A stretch of 64,000 bases of DNA from Bifidobacterium panos (GCF_012932445.1 NZ_JAAIIJ010000003.1:62001-126000); one strand, 5' to 3'; positions 38,649 through 49,019 are shown, numbered from the stretch's first letter. Notes: generated from the letters alone by a model not told the origin. Translations and numbers: made by a program.

Positions 38649-38828
38649 CAATAAATTTGATACTTTGCGGCCGCGCGCTTCAAAGCACACGGTGCGCTTT
38701 ACCGTTCTGCCACCTTCGTCACGAACTGTTAAAAGATCTTTAATAGTTCGCGCTTCTGCAAGTTCGTCACTGCCATAGATTTTCTTGAGATGGTAACTGA
38801 CATTGGGTGCGTCGAACCGTTCTGCCAC
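38649..38828 (-). pseudogene. RhuM-family remnant, second piece
   Basis: One minus-strand frame reads APNVSYHLKKIYGSDELAEA, then RTIKDLLTVRDEGGRTVKR, the DNA-binding region of a RhuM-family protein, without start or C-terminal domain. It overlaps the first piece in another frame, as if two paralogous genes had been joined by a deletion. It ends 7 bp from the deaminase stop codon. Confidence 0.6.
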
Positions 38829-39069
38829 CTTCATTCCGAACTGTTTCCATTTCCGACATAGTTGCCGGTTCGGCCAGTTCCCCCTCTTCATAGATGTTCG
38901 TGAGATGCTTGGAGATCGCGGGTACATTGACGCCGAAAAGTTGCGCTATGTTCTTTTGTGGCATCCAGAACGTATGCCCCCAGTAGGTGACTTCGACGGG
39001 CACATTCGCGCCGTTGGCCCTGTACAGCACGACCTGTGTGCGCTGGCTCGGATTGAAATCATCGGCCAT
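38767..39069 (-). pseudogene. RhuM-family N-terminal fragment
   Basis: ATG at 39069 with GGAAGGA upstream opens a 100-codon frame: VVLYRANGANVPVEVTYWG, FWMPQKNIAQLFGVNVPAIS, KHLTNIYEEGELAE. This is the N terminus of RhuM (virulence protein family), a helix-turn-helix protein of islands. After RNEGGRTVRR the frame enters unrelated sequence and stops; a full RhuM is about 330 residues. Confidence 0.7.
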
Positions 39070-39092
39070 AGGTCTGAATCCTTCCCTGGAAA

Positions 39093-39152
39093 TGAACCGC
39101 ACCCTGATTGTTGAACTGAAGAAATTTAGTTCAACAATCAGGGTGCGGTTCA
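39093..39152. repeat. Perfect 25-bp inverted repeat
   Basis: 39093-39117 is the exact reverse complement of 39128-39152, with a 10-nt loop GAAGAAATTT. It lies in the leader of the RhuM fragment and downstream of ssrA. It could be a terminator for either side or the palindrome of a small mobile element. Confidence 0.85.
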
Positions 39153-39189
39153 CTAAACGGCATTTCCCCATCTATAAACAAGCGTTAAT

Positions 39190-39207
39190 CCATTTCTCGT
39201 GAAATGG
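39190..39207 (-). terminator. Hairpin after ssrA
   Basis: CCATTTC/GAAATGG stem 20 bp beyond the tmRNA 3' end. T tract is poor. Confidence 0.45.
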
Positions 39208-39226
39208 GGTTCAGCGCTTCCGCTTT

Positions 39227-39626
39227 TGGTGGAGCTGCCGGGAATCGAACCCGGGTCCGATGACCGTACCCTCAGTCTTCTACGTGCGTAGTCTGCTGGC
39301 CGTGCGGCGGTTTTTCTGCCCCCAACTGTTGTCGCAGACGACTGTTGGCGAGCATATCCGCAGTACAAGTCCCTTGCCGACCCTGTGGCTCAGACGGCAA
39401 AGCAAGTCCTCTAAACGACGCTCAGCATCTTCCCAAGGACGAGGAAGAGTGAACGGAGCGGCTGCTCACTGTTTAGTCCCGAGCGCGAAGCATCAGGCAG
39501 CGAGAGCGAACTCAGTGCGGTTAGATTTAGCACTTATTCTTTTGCAGGGGACATCCACGAGCGGACCCTGCGTTCTCGGCACGCTTCCCTGCGACGAACA
39601 GGTCATCGTCGAAACCGATCAGCCCC
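39227..39626 (-). ncRNA. ssrA: tmRNA
   Basis: Rescues stalled ribosomes and tags their products. The 5' end reads GGGGCTGATCGGTTTCGACG and the 3' end carries the tRNA-like T arm GGGTTCGATTCCCGGC and the encoded CCA at 39227. The tag frame is at 39493-39531 and encodes AKSNRTEFALAA followed by TGA, the Bifidobacterium tag. The resume region GCAAAAGAATAAGTGCTAA precedes it. About 400 nt in all. The 3' end of ssrA is a frequent integration site; the accessory patch 38.2-39.2 kb lies directly against it. Confidence 0.95.
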
Positions 39627-39641
39627 ATGTGTTCAATTATC

Positions 39642-39667
39642 AAGCCCCGACCGTTTTGGCCGGACTT
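39642..39667 (-). terminator. Hairpin between ftsQ and ssrA
   Basis: AAGTCCGGCC and GGTCGGGGCTT (minus strand) pair around AAAAC, closing the dcw transcript 24 bp after the ftsQ stop codon. No T run follows. Confidence 0.5.
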
Positions 39668-39690
39668 TTCAGAATACACCTTGTGGGCAA

Positions 39691-40827
39691 TCAGCGCAAT
39701 ACCGGGCGATATGGCGCGGAGACGTCGACTTGTTTCTTGTCTCCTATGACGTTCGGATCGCTAAGAATCTTATCGACGTCCGCTTTCTTCAGTTTCATAT
39801 TCGACGAATCGCCCCACACGATCACGTGTTCTCCCCCATTGAGTTCGGTGGTGACGGAATCCTGGGTTTCGGCACTCACCTTGGTGATTTGGGTGCGCAA
39901 CGATTCGGGCAGAGCGTCGAGAATCTTGAGCGCCTCTTGAATCGGCCGATTCTTCAGCCCTTCCTCGACATTGGAGACTTCGATGACGGGAATGCCGTTT
40001 GCGGAAGTCCCATCGACGGAATTAAGCGCCCGAGCCTTCGCGTCGACGGCGGTGAGTTTGTCCCCCGAGGCCTTAAGCATAGCGGCGGGGCGCTGGGCCT
40101 GAATCGTCAGGGTGATGCCGTGTGGATAGCGTTTCGTGGCTTTGGCGCTGGTGACGCCTGGAATGTCAGACAGGCTGGATGTCATTCGGGAGGTGTTGAC
40201 CAGCAACAGCGAACGGCCGGCCTGACGGGTCGCAATCGCGCGCACATCGGCCTCGCTGACCCACTCGTTGGCACCTTCGACCTGAATCTGCGAGGGCTCA
40301 AGCCGCAGCATGGGAGAAAACAGCAGCAGCCATATCAGCGCCGCGAGCGCCGCGACGGCCAGAAGCGCAATGGACATACGCAACGCGGCCACCCTGACAC
40401 CAACTCGCTTGCGCTCCTTGGCACGCGCAGTGAAATCCACCACCTTGGGTCGTGAAGACACTCCCAATGTGCCGGCATTCTCCCGCAGGGTTTTGGTGAC
40501 GAGATCCTCGCTGACCAGCTGGCGCGCGTCGACGAACTCCCCCGGTTCGCTGTGCGCGGAGGATTGACCAGATGCCACGGCTCGGGGAATGCCCGTCTTT
40601 TCCGGCTCATTGGCCTTATTGCCTGACCTATTGGCCGCCCTGCGCTTGACACCGAACCGACCCAGTTTGCCAAGTCGACCGGTTTTGCCGGTCTTGCCAG
40701 TCTTGCCCGCTTCGGGGGAAGCGTTCGATCGAGAAGACGACACGCCTTGGCCCGCCTTGCCGCTCAGCGTGCGCGACTTGCGCTCCTCGCCCTTGTCACC
40801 GCCTGAACTAACCACCCGACCGGACAT
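39691..40827 (-). CDS. ftsQ: Cell division protein FtsQ
   Basis: A 378-residue divisome protein linking early and late division proteins. A cytosolic tail of about 150 residues is followed by one membrane helix (about 150-171), a POTRA domain (PSQIQVEGANEWVSEADVRAIA) and the beta domain (GIPVIEVSNVEEGLKN). The tail is long and holds a three-residue periodic stretch GKTGKTGKTGRLGKLGRFG (41-59). ATG at 40827 shares one base with the murC stop (TGATG) and has AAGGG upstream. Last gene of the cluster; ftsZ does not follow. Confidence 0.9.
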   Translation of the reverse strand: MSGRVVSSGGDKGEERKSRTLSGKAGQGVSSSRSNASPEAGKTGKTGKTGRLGKLGRFGVKRRAANRSGNKANEPEKTGIPRAVASGQSSAHSEPGEFVDARQLVSEDLVTKTLRENAGTLGVSSRPKVVDFTARAKERKRVGVRVAALRMSIALLAVAALAALIWLLLFSPMLRLEPSQIQVEGANEWVSEADVRAIATRQAGRSLLLVNTSRMTSSLSDIPGVTSAKATKRYPHGITLTIQAQRPAAMLKASGDKLTAVDAKARALNSVDGTSANGIPVIEVSNVEEGLKNRPIQEALKILDALPESLRTQITKVSAETQDSVTTELNGGEHVIVWGDSSNMKLKKADVDKILSDPNVIGDKKQVDVSAPYRPVLR

Positions 40828-42344
40828 CACTCGCACCCTTCCCGATGCGCTTCAAGCGCATGCAGGATCACCGGCCCCATATCGGTGATGTCACCGGCTC
40901 CGACGGTGAAAATCACGTCGCCATGGTGGGCGCGCATTGCCATCATCTGCGCGGCGAGGCGCATGTCGCCGACCGCCTGGAACTTGGCTGAATCGGTGCC
41001 TTGCGCCTCATGCACGATGCTTAGTGGCCCCACGCCCGGAAAATCCTCCTGACGCTCGCGCGCGGGGAACACGCCGGTGACGATTACATCGTCGGCCTTG
41101 GCGAGCGCTTCGGCGAACTGGCGCGCGAAGAACTTGGTGCGGGAGAACAGATGGGGTTGGAACAGCACGCGAATCGCGCCGTGCGTGTAGCGACGGCGGG
41201 CAGCATCCAAGAGAGCCGCGATTTCCGTGGGATGATGCGCATAGTCGTCAACCACAGTGACCTGCTTGACGACGCCGCGCACCTGGAAACGGCGCGCTGC
41301 GCCAATAAATGTCGAAGCCGCCTTGGCCGCCTTGCCGGGCTCAACCCCGAGCAGCATGGCCGCGGTGAGCGCTGCCGCGGCGTTGCGCGCATTGTGCAGA
41401 CCGGGAACGGCCAACTCGACGGGCAACTCGAACGCCGACTCGCCCGCGATGCCCGCAGGCATGTCGAGCGTGAATCGCTCACTGCCACTGCCCTCGCTTT
41501 CGCGTTCGGAAGCGATATGCACATATGAAGCACCCTTCAACGCAATCGAGGCGGGATCGCCGGTGCCATATGCGATGGCCCGCGAGGCCGCTTCGCCGTC
41601 GAGTGCCTGCAGCACAGCCAAGGCATCAGGGTCGTCGGCACAAATCACCACATGCCCTTTCGCGTGACCCGCGTGATTCACGAATGCGGCGCGATAATGC
41701 TCCTCGTCGCCGTAATGGTCAAGATGGTCGGCTTCGCAATTGGTGATGATGGCGATGTACGGGTGGTATTTGCCGAAACTGCCGTCGGACTCGTCCGCCT
41801 CGGCAACCAGCATGTCGCCATTGCCGATATGCCCGCCGTCAAGCACCGCGCCGTTCGCGCCCTGAATGGAGCCCCCGATGGCATAGCTGGGGTTCGCCCC
41901 GCAATGCTCAAGAATGTGCGCGAGCATGGAACTGGTGGTGGTTTTGCCATGCGCGCCGGCCACGGTGACCGCGCGACTGCCGTTCATCAGCAGGGCGAGG
42001 ATGTCACTGCGGTGCGCGATGCGTTTGCCTTGCGAGGCTGCGGCGACGATCTCGGGATTGGAGGACTTGATGGCGCTGGAATACACAACGGTGTCGGCAT
42101 CGGAGACGTTCTCGGCGCACTGGCCGAACCGCACGTCGATGCCGAGCGCGGCCAGGCGCTCGGTTTTGGCGCTGCGCTCCCGATCGGAACCATCAACCGT
42201 GATGCCACGTTCGGCCAGCATTTCGGCCAACACGCTCATGCCGGCGCCACCAATGCCGATGAAATGCGTGCGGCCAAGCACGTCGCACCGCTCGTCAACG
42301 CCGAAAGCCGCATGGGTCGGGTCGAGTTTGATGCCTGCAGTCAC
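40827..42344 (-). CDS. murC: UDP-N-acetylmuramate--L-alanine ligase
   Basis: A 505-residue cytosolic Mur ligase adding the first L-Ala to UDP-MurNAc. GIGGAGMS near the start binds UDP, GAHGKTTTSS is the ATP site, and DDYAHHPTEI marks the C-terminal domain. GTG start with AAAGGAG. Order murG-murC-ftsQ is that of Gram-positive dcw clusters. Confidence 0.96.
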   Translation of the reverse strand: MTAGIKLDPTHAAFGVDERCDVLGRTHFIGIGGAGMSVLAEMLAERGITVDGSDRERSAKTERLAALGIDVRFGQCAENVSDADTVVYSSAIKSSNPEIVAAASQGKRIAHRSDILALLMNGSRAVTVAGAHGKTTTSSMLAHILEHCGANPSYAIGGSIQGANGAVLDGGHIGNGDMLVAEADESDGSFGKYHPYIAIITNCEADHLDHYGDEEHYRAAFVNHAGHAKGHVVICADDPDALAVLQALDGEAASRAIAYGTGDPASIALKGASYVHIASERESEGSGSERFTLDMPAGIAGESAFELPVELAVPGLHNARNAAAALTAAMLLGVEPGKAAKAASTFIGAARRFQVRGVVKQVTVVDDYAHHPTEIAALLDAARRRYTHGAIRVLFQPHLFSRTKFFARQFAEALAKADDVIVTGVFPARERQEDFPGVGPLSIVHEAQGTDSAKFQAVGDMRLAAQMMAMRAHHGDVIFTVGAGDITDMGPVILHALEAHREGCE

Positions 42345-42399
42345 GAAAGCTCCTTTATGCCGATATGCCGAATCGAACCTTGTCCATTATGCCGCACCG

Positions 42400-43569
42400 T
42401 CACGCCGCGCGATTCGCAAGGTCGAGAATATGACGCGCCATGGTGTCGGCGGCGTCACGAATGCCGTATTCCCACGCTTTGCCGCCCATCCTGCGCAACC
42501 CGGGCGCATCGGACAGCAATGCGGGCACATGCTCGCTCACCCAGGACGGCGTGAACTCGGCATCGGCGACCATCAGGCCGCCGCCGGCCTCGACCACCGG
42601 CTGGGCGTTGAACCGCTGTTCGCCGTTGCCGATGGGCAACGGCACATAAACGGCAGGCAACCCCAACGCCGTGAGTTCGGCGACCGTCCCGGCCCCCGAG
42701 CGGCACACGACCAAATCCACACAGGCGAAAGCCAAGTCGATACGCTCCAGATATTCGGCGATATGATAGTCGCCTGTTCCCTCGCTTTCGGCACCCAAAC
42801 CCGTGATGCAATCCTCGCTCGCATTCGCCGCGACGAGCCGGCGCACCTCGTCCGCCTTGCCTTTGCCTGTCAAATGCACCACTTGGGCGACGCGCAACAG
42901 CTCGGCGGATGCCCCCGCAACCGCGCGGTTCAAGCTCACCGCCCCCAGCGAACCTCCGGTGACGAGCACCAGCGGGCGGGCGGGATCCACACCCAGTTGC
43001 ACTGCCGCCTGACGGCGCACATCCGCACGATCGTGTTCAAAACGAGCCGCCAAATCGGCGATCACCGGCCTCAACGGCAACCCGACGCGCGCAAGATCGC
43101 CGCCCTTGCGCGGTTTCAACCCGGTGCCCTCATAGACGACGCCGATGAAATCGGCCCAACGCGCACCGAGCTTGTTGGCCATGCCGGCGCGGGCGTTCTG
43201 TTCGTGAATCACCAGCGGCAATCCCATCCGATGCGCCACCGCATAAGCCGGTGCCGAAGCGTAGCCACCGAACCCCGCGACCACATCCGCATGGCGGGAT
43301 TCAAGAATGCGGCGCACCTTCGCGCTCTCCCTCCTCCATTGCGCGGGAAAACGCAATGCCGCCATATTCGGGCGTCGAGGAAAGGGAACCTTCTCTATCG
43401 CGTCAAGTTCGTACCCCGCGGCCGGCACCAAGTCACGCTCCAAACCGACCGCCGTGCCGATGACGCTCACTTGGGCTTGGGGGTCAAGCCGCCTGATCGC
43501 CTCGGCGACGGAAAGCAACGGATTGACATGCCCAGCGGTGCCGCCGCCTGCGAGAACGATATGCTTCAT
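42400..43569 (-). CDS. murG: UDP-GlcNAc:lipid I transferase MurG
   Basis: A 389-residue GT28 glycosyltransferase converting lipid I to lipid II at the inner membrane face. [10 protein letters not shown] at the start, [11 protein letters not shown] in the middle and [13 protein letters not shown] plus LPAVYVPLP for UDP-GlcNAc are present. It lies 16 bp after ftsW and 55 bp before murC. Confidence 0.96.
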   Translation of the reverse strand: MKHIVLAGGGTAGHVNPLLSVAEAIRRLDPQAQVSVIGTAVGLERDLVPAAGYELDAIEKVPFPRRPNMAALRFPAQWRRESAKVRRILESRHADVVAGFGGYASAPAYAVAHRMGLPLVIHEQNARAGMANKLGARWADFIGVVYEGTGLKPRKGGDLARVGLPLRPVIADLAARFEHDRADVRRQAAVQLGVDPARPLVLVTGGSLGAVSLNRAVAGASAELLRVAQVVHLTGKGKADEVRRLVAANASEDCITGLGAESEGTGDYHIAEYLERIDLAFACVDLVVCRSGAGTVAELTALGLPAVYVPLPIGNGEQRFNAQPVVEAGGGLMVADAEFTPSWVSEHVPALLSDAPGLRRMGGKAWEYGIRDAADTMARHILDLANRAA

Positions 43570-43585
43570 ATTGACCGAGCATAGT

Positions 43586-44863
43586 CTACAAACGGGAGGA
43601 ATCGGCTTTGATTTCAGGCTGTTGGCGCATAAGACCCACAGCCACTCCGGAAGCCACCAAGCACATGATCATCGAGGAGCCACCCGCCGAAATGAACGGC
43701 ATGGGCACACCGAACACCGGAAACAGCCCAACGACCACGCCAATATTGACCAAGGCCTGACCGACAAGCCACGTGGCGATGCACATCAGCACCATCGAGG
43801 AATAGCGATCCTTGAGCTGCAATGCGGTGAATACCAAGCACCAGCCCAGAATCACGAAGACGGCGATTACCATGGCGGCACCGACGAAACCTGTCTCCTC
43901 ACCGATGATGGCGAAGATGAAATCGTTATGCGCTGCGGGCAGATAGTTCCATTTTTCGCGCGAATTGCCGAGCCCAACACCGAGCAACCCCCCGGAGGCC
44001 ATGGCATATCGCGCATGCATGGACTGATAGCAGATGCTCTGCGCGTCGGAGGCGCTGCACGCCGAATACGCCGCAAGCACACGAGAACGGCGGTTCGGGC
44101 TGGAGAGGATGAGCACCGTGACCATCACGCCCATCACGCCCACCAGCACGGCCATCCATTTGCCCGGAAAGCCGGCGAGCAAAAAGGCAACGATGCCGAT
44201 CATCACAATGATCATTGCGGTTCCCAAATCCTTGCCGCCCAACACCAGCAGCAGCAATACGGCATAGACGGCACCGGTGATGCCATAGGCCTTAAGCCCC
44301 TCCTTGGCGTATCGTTTGCGGGCGATGATGAGCGCCGAAGGCAGCCAGATGCACAGCGCGAACTTGACGAACTCGGCCGGCTGCAATGTCAAAGAGCCGA
44401 TGGCGATCCAGCCATTGTTGCCGTATTGACCCACACCCAGCGGTGTGAAGGTGAGCAGCTGCAAAAACCCAGACAGGCACACGACGGAAAATCCGAACCG
44501 GCGATACAGTTTCGCCGGCATGAGCGCGCAGATCACCCCAAGCACCAAACCGATAATGCAAAACACCACCTGGCTCATCGAGTTAAGGAATGGCGATTTG
44601 CCGGCCGAGGCGGCGCTGACGGCGGAACTGGAGAACACCATGATCAGGCCGAAGCAGCTTAAGCCCACCACGGCCATGCGGAAACCGTGGTAGCACCACA
44701 GCGGATTGAACAGGCTGACCGCGCCGAAACGGGTGCCTTTGGGTTTGCCGCTGGTTTGCTGGGCTGAACTTTGTTTGCGATCCTGTTTGCGCTCGGGTTG
44801 CGTTTGGCTCTCGGACTTGCGTTGCACCCGGCTTTCGCTTGTGCGTCGCTTATCGCGCGTCAT
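43586..44863 (-). CDS. ftsW: Septal peptidoglycan polymerase FtsW
   Basis: A 425-residue SEDS-family membrane glycosyltransferase with about ten helices, partner of FtsI. Characteristic stretches: [33 protein letters not shown], and [19 protein letters not shown] near the end. ATG at 44863 lies inside the end of murD (14-bp overlap). The first 45 residues are hydrophilic and basic. Confidence 0.94.
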   Translation of the reverse strand: MTRDKRRTSESRVQRKSESQTQPERKQDRKQSSAQQTSGKPKGTRFGAVSLFNPLWCYHGFRMAVVGLSCFGLIMVFSSSAVSAASAGKSPFLNSMSQVVFCIIGLVLGVICALMPAKLYRRFGFSVVCLSGFLQLLTFTPLGVGQYGNNGWIAIGSLTLQPAEFVKFALCIWLPSALIIARKRYAKEGLKAYGITGAVYAVLLLLVLGGKDLGTAMIIVMIGIVAFLLAGFPGKWMAVLVGVMGVMVTVLILSSPNRRSRVLAAYSACSASDAQSICYQSMHARYAMASGGLLGVGLGNSREKWNYLPAAHNDFIFAIIGEETGFVGAAMVIAVFVILGWCLVFTALQLKDRYSSMVLMCIATWLVGQALVNIGVVVGLFPVFGVPMPFISAGGSSMIMCLVASGVAVGLMRQQPEIKADSSRL

Positions 44864-46301
44864 GATTCGCCACCCACTGTTCGGCGGCCTTGGCGAAGGC
44901 CTCGCCCCGGTCGGCATAGGACTTGAATTGGTCGAACGAGGCACAGGCGGGCGCCATCAGCACCACGTCGCCGGGCTGGCTCATTCGGCCCGCGGCTTCG
45001 ACGGCACGGGTCATCACCGTTTCGTTCGGCTCGGGGTCGATGGGCACAACCGGAATATCCGGCGCTTCGGCGGCGAAAGCCTCAAGCATGGGGGCTTGAT
45101 CCACTCCGATGATGACGGCGGATTTGATGGCCTCGCGCTGGGAGGCAACGAGATTCTCGAACCGGCTTCCCTTGGCCAATCCGCCCGCAATCCACACCAC
45201 GGACCCGGGTGCGAAACTCGAGATGGAGGCCTTGACCGCGTGGGCGTTAGTGGCCTTGGAGTCATCCACGAATCGGATGGTGTTGCCGAGGGCATCCGGC
45301 GCGGTGGCCGCTACGGTGGCGATGCGGTGGCCTCCCGGGGCAAAGGTGCGCAACGCTTCAAGCGCTTGCTCAAGATTCGCGCCAAACCCCAGCACCAGCG
45401 CAAGCGCGGTCAGGGCATCGGCCAGCAGATGCGGGTAGATGGTGCCATCCGGCTCGCACAGGTGCGAGAACTCGCTGACGGCGGCCAATCGGTTCGCCTC
45501 CCCCGCCTTGCCCGAGACCACGCCGCTCATATCGACGATCCAGCCGTCCGCGACGCCGATCTGCCCCGTTGACGGCTCACCGAGCGTGAACCCGATGGTG
45601 CGCCCACCCGGCGCAACCCGCGCCTGACGGGCCTTGTCGCTCACCACCGGATCGTCGGCGTTATAAACCAGAGCTTTTTTGACGCCATGGAACACCTTGG
45701 CTTTGTCGGCGGCGTAATTGTCGCGCCCGCCATGCCAGTCGAGATGATCGTCGGCGATGTTGGTGATGGCCGCGCAGTCAAGTTCCAGCGAATCGGTGAA
45801 GTGCATCTGGAAGGAACTCAGCTCCACACACAGCGCGTCATGCGCAGGGTTCGTGGCGCAGCCGGACAAGCTCATGTCCATATTGCCGGAGGCGATATTG
45901 CCCGCGGTCGGCGCGTCGAAGCCACAAGCACCAAGCATGGCGGAGGTCATTTCGGTGGTGGAGGTTTTGCCGTTGGTGCCGGTGATGCCAATCCAAGGGG
46001 CCGGCTTGCCGGTGCGGGCGTTGTTCACCCGCAACTGCCAGGCGAACTCGACCTCGCTCATCACGGCAATGCCCCGACGTTGCGCCTCAAGAATGAATGG
46101 GGTGCGCGGGTTGAACACGGGAGAAGCCATCACGTAATCGATGCCCTGCCAATCGATGTCACCGAAGGAATGCAAATCCGCTTCGCTCTTGTGTTCGTCC
46201 ACCGTGATGACATGGGCGCCACGTTGGTTGAGCACCCGTGCCAGGGATGAGCCGGAAACGCCGAGACCGGCGACAAGCACCGTCGTATTGGCGAAGTCCA
46301 T
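44850..46301 (-). CDS. murD: UDP-MurNAc-L-Ala--D-glutamate ligase
   Basis: A 483-residue Mur ligase. [12 protein letters not shown] opens the UDP-binding domain, [11 protein letters not shown] is the ATP site, and [15 protein letters not shown] and [13 protein letters not shown] mark the C-terminal part. ATG at 46301 follows GGAAGGGAGA; the longer in-frame start is not needed. It lies 33 bp after mraY, with a tandem duplication in the gap. Confidence 0.96.
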   Translation of the reverse strand: MDFANTTVLVAGLGVSGSSLARVLNQRGAHVITVDEHKSEADLHSFGDIDWQGIDYVMASPVFNPRTPFILEAQRRGIAVMSEVEFAWQLRVNNARTGKPAPWIGITGTNGKTSTTEMTSAMLGACGFDAPTAGNIASGNMDMSLSGCATNPAHDALCVELSSFQMHFTDSLELDCAAITNIADDHLDWHGGRDNYAADKAKVFHGVKKALVYNADDPVVSDKARQARVAPGGRTIGFTLGEPSTGQIGVADGWIVDMSGVVSGKAGEANRLAAVSEFSHLCEPDGTIYPHLLADALTALALVLGFGANLEQALEALRTFAPGGHRIATVAATAPDALGNTIRFVDDSKATNAHAVKASISSFAPGSVVWIAGGLAKGSRFENLVASQREAIKSAVIIGVDQAPMLEAFAAEAPDIPVVPIDPEPNETVMTRAVEAAGRMSQPGDVVLMAPACASFDQFKSYADRGEAFAKAAEQWVANHDAR

Positions 46302-46317
46302 AATGTCTCCCTTCCGT

Positions 46318-46339
46318 ATGCACTCAGAATGCACTCAGA
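46318..46339 (-). repeat. Perfect 11-bp tandem duplication at the mraY/murD junction
   Basis: ATGCACTCAGA occurs twice head to tail; the second copy overlaps the mraY stop codon and the first lies just before the murD ribosome-binding site. Confidence 0.9.
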
Positions 46340-47441
46340 TGAACAGCGGGCCGGATTGGGCAATCCAGTCGCCATAGAAAATCATCAGCCCGATGAGCAC
46401 GAACATGAATTCCACCATCCAGAAACGCACCACGACCTTGGATTCCTGCCAGCCGAGCAGTTCGAAATGGTGATGGATTGGTGCCATTTTGAACACACGC
46501 TTGTGTGTCATCTTGAAATAGCCGACCTGAATCACATCGCTCACCGCCTCGACCACATACAGGCCGCCGATGATAATGGCCAGAAACTCGGTATGGGTGG
46601 CGATGGACAACGCGGCGAACAGGCCACCGAGCGCGAGAGAACCGGTGTCACCCATGAAAATCGTCGCGGGATTCGAGTTGTACCACAGGAAGCCGAAGCA
46701 GGCGACGGCTGCGCACACCGCTATAATCGTCAGGTCAAGCGGATCCGAAACGGTGTAGGAGAAACCGACTCGTTGCACACCGACCAGATGATAGCTTTCC
46801 CAAAATGCGACGAGACCATACCCGGTGAAGGCAATCATCGATGAACCGGCCGCCAGGCCGTCCAGTCCGTCCGTCAGGTTCACCGCGTTCGTCCATGCGG
46901 CCATCAGGAAATTCACCCAAATCACGAACAGGATGATGGACACGAGCCGACCGGCGAAAGCGAAGTCGAAGAACGGCTCCTCGATGAAGCTCATGCCCGC
47001 TTGGGCGCTCGGGAAACCCGATTTTGTGGGCAGCAACAGCGCGAGCACCGCATACACCGTGGCGAACAGGAACTGGCCGAGGAACTTGCCGCGCACCGTC
47101 AGGCCTTCGCTTTGCTTCTTGCGCACCTTGGCGAAGTCGTCGATGAAACCAAGCAAGCCCATGGACAGCATGGCGAACAGCACGAGAAGAGCCGACGAAG
47201 AGGGTGCGGTGCCACTGCGCAGATGGCGGTATATCGCCGAAGCGAGCCAGCCGAGCAATACGGCGAGGTTGATGACGACGCCTCCCAGCGTCGGTGTGCC
47301 GCGCTTGATCTGATGTGATTGGGGTCCATCCTGGCGGATGTACTGGCCGTAATGCAATCGATGCACCAGACGAATCAACAGAGGGGTGCCGATGATCGTG
47401 ACGATCAGCGACACCAGAATTCCGATGATGAGCGCGATCAC
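46335..47441 (-). CDS. mraY: Phospho-MurNAc-pentapeptide transferase MraY
   Basis: A 368-residue membrane enzyme making lipid I from undecaprenyl phosphate. About ten helices; KRGTPTLGG, FIDDFAKV, NAVNLTDGLDGLAAG, NSNPATIFMGDTGSLALGG and MAPIHHHFELLGW signatures are all intact. The GTG start overlaps the murF stop (GTGA). Confidence 0.97.
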   Translation of the reverse strand: MIALIIGILVSLIVTIIGTPLLIRLVHRLHYGQYIRQDGPQSHQIKRGTPTLGGVVINLAVLLGWLASAIYRHLRSGTAPSSSALLVLFAMLSMGLLGFIDDFAKVRKKQSEGLTVRGKFLGQFLFATVYAVLALLLPTKSGFPSAQAGMSFIEEPFFDFAFAGRLVSIILFVIWVNFLMAAWTNAVNLTDGLDGLAAGSSMIAFTGYGLVAFWESYHLVGVQRVGFSYTVSDPLDLTIIAVCAAVACFGFLWYNSNPATIFMGDTGSLALGGLFAALSIATHTEFLAIIIGGLYVVEAVSDVIQVGYFKMTHKRVFKMAPIHHHFELLGWQESKVVVRFWMVEFMFVLIGLMIFYGDWIAQSGPLFI

Positions 47442-48952
47442 TTGACGTCTCTTTCTCTTATGGCCTTGCCTTCATCCGCCGACCAGCGTTCGGCAAGTGC
47501 GCTCAGTCCGGAAGCGTGCGAGCCTTTGAGCAACACCACGGTGCCGTCATGCTCACGGGCAATGTCGGTGACGAGCGCATTCGCTTGGTCGGTGTCGTGC
47601 ACCCAGTCTACAGAAACCTGTTCCCTCGCGCCGAGCGCCCCCTCGGCTAGTGCGCCGGCCAATGCGTCAAGCGACGAATCCGTGGGGCTGCCCACGGCGA
47701 TGACGTAATCAACACCGAGTCCCGCCGCGTATGCGCCGATGGAGCGGTGCAGTTCCCGCTCATCGCCGCCGAGTTCAAGCATCGCGCCGAGCACCGCCAC
47801 TCGATACGGCTTGGGGCGGCCCGCCCAACGGGCCAGCCCGTCGAGACCGGCGCGCATGGAATCGGGGTTCGCGTTGAAAGAGTCATCGATCAGTGTGAAA
47901 TGCGCTTCGCCCAGCGCGACTTGGGACACGGCCATGCGGTGCGGGCTGATGCGCCTCTGCTCGCCAAGCACGCGGGCTATCTCGTCCAGCGGCATGCCGA
48001 GCGAATGGGCCACGGTGGCGGCGGCCAGCGCATTCATCACATTGTGCGCGCCGGGGATGGCCATTCGAACCTGCGCGCGCTCCTTCTCATCGGCACCGGC
48101 TACCAAGGTGAATGACGGCCTGTCGTTCTCATCGACGCTCACATCGCGCGCGAACAGTGCATGTGTATCGGTATTCGCCCCATCGACGCCGAAACGGAGC
48201 ACCGACCCCGGGGCGATGTCGGCCATGGCCTCAACATGCGGATCGTCGGCGTTCAGCACAGCCACCCCATCGCTAACCAGCCCGCGCACGATCTCGGATT
48301 TGGCCTGGGCAATACGTTCCACGGAGCCGAATTCTCCCAGATGCGCCACGCCCACCTTGAGCACCACGGCCATATCAGGTGGGGCGATGGCTGTCAGATG
48401 CGCAATCTCGCCGATATGGCTCGCCCCCATCTCGGCCACGAAATAGCGGGTATCTTCCCCCACGCTCAGCGCCGTCAGCGGCAATCCGATTTCGTTGTTG
48501 AACGAACCCACCGGAGCGACGGTGGGCCCCAATTGGCCGAGCAGTTGTTTGAGCAGATCCTTGGTGGTGGTTTTGCCTACCGAACCGGTGATCGCCACGA
48601 TGGTGAACGGTTTGCCCGTGGCGCGACGCCGAACGATATTGGCTTGGGCAAGCTTGCCGAGCGCTTCAACGGTATGGCCCACGACAATCTGGGCGACATC
48701 GGCATCGGGCATCACATGATCGACGATTGCGGCGAGTGCGCCGGCGGCACCGGCACCCTGCACGTAATCGTGCCCATCCACACGCTCGCCCTTGATGGCG
48801 ACGAACACACTGCCCCGCCGAATCTGACGTGAATCGCTGACCACGTGCAGGGCGACCCCGCCATCGTGCGCGCCACCCGCGGCGGGAACCACTCGTCCCG
48901 CAACCGCCTCGGCGATCTCATCGATGGTCATCGGCATCATCGTGTCCGTCAC
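47438..48952 (-). CDS. murF: UDP-MurNAc-tripeptide--D-Ala-D-Ala ligase
   Basis: A 504-residue Mur ligase adding the D-Ala-D-Ala dipeptide. ATP motif GSVGKTTTKDLL, NEIGLPLTAL, LIDDSFNANPDSMRAGLDGLA and KGSHASGL near the end. GTG start with GAGGTGA upstream. Follows the MurE-like gene by 67 bp. Confidence 0.96.
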   Translation of the reverse strand: MTDTMMPMTIDEIAEAVAGRVVPAAGGAHDGGVALHVVSDSRQIRRGSVFVAIKGERVDGHDYVQGAGAAGALAAIVDHVMPDADVAQIVVGHTVEALGKLAQANIVRRRATGKPFTIVAITGSVGKTTTKDLLKQLLGQLGPTVAPVGSFNNEIGLPLTALSVGEDTRYFVAEMGASHIGEIAHLTAIAPPDMAVVLKVGVAHLGEFGSVERIAQAKSEIVRGLVSDGVAVLNADDPHVEAMADIAPGSVLRFGVDGANTDTHALFARDVSVDENDRPSFTLVAGADEKERAQVRMAIPGAHNVMNALAAATVAHSLGMPLDEIARVLGEQRRISPHRMAVSQVALGEAHFTLIDDSFNANPDSMRAGLDGLARWAGRPKPYRVAVLGAMLELGGDERELHRSIGAYAAGLGVDYVIAVGSPTDSSLDALAGALAEGALGAREQVSVDWVHDTDQANALVTDIAREHDGTVVLLKGSHASGLSALAERWSADEGKAIRERDVK

Positions 48953-49019
48953 TGCTCACCTCATCTTCCTTCGTCCCCAATATTTCGCCGTGTGCGCGAC
49001 ATCCGCGATACGCCCGCGT

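Noticed and set aside
38505..38927. Intact 140-codon gene on the minus strand beside the deaminase
   Set aside because: Only the middle part is RhuM-like; both ends are read-through of other sequence, so it is a fragment.
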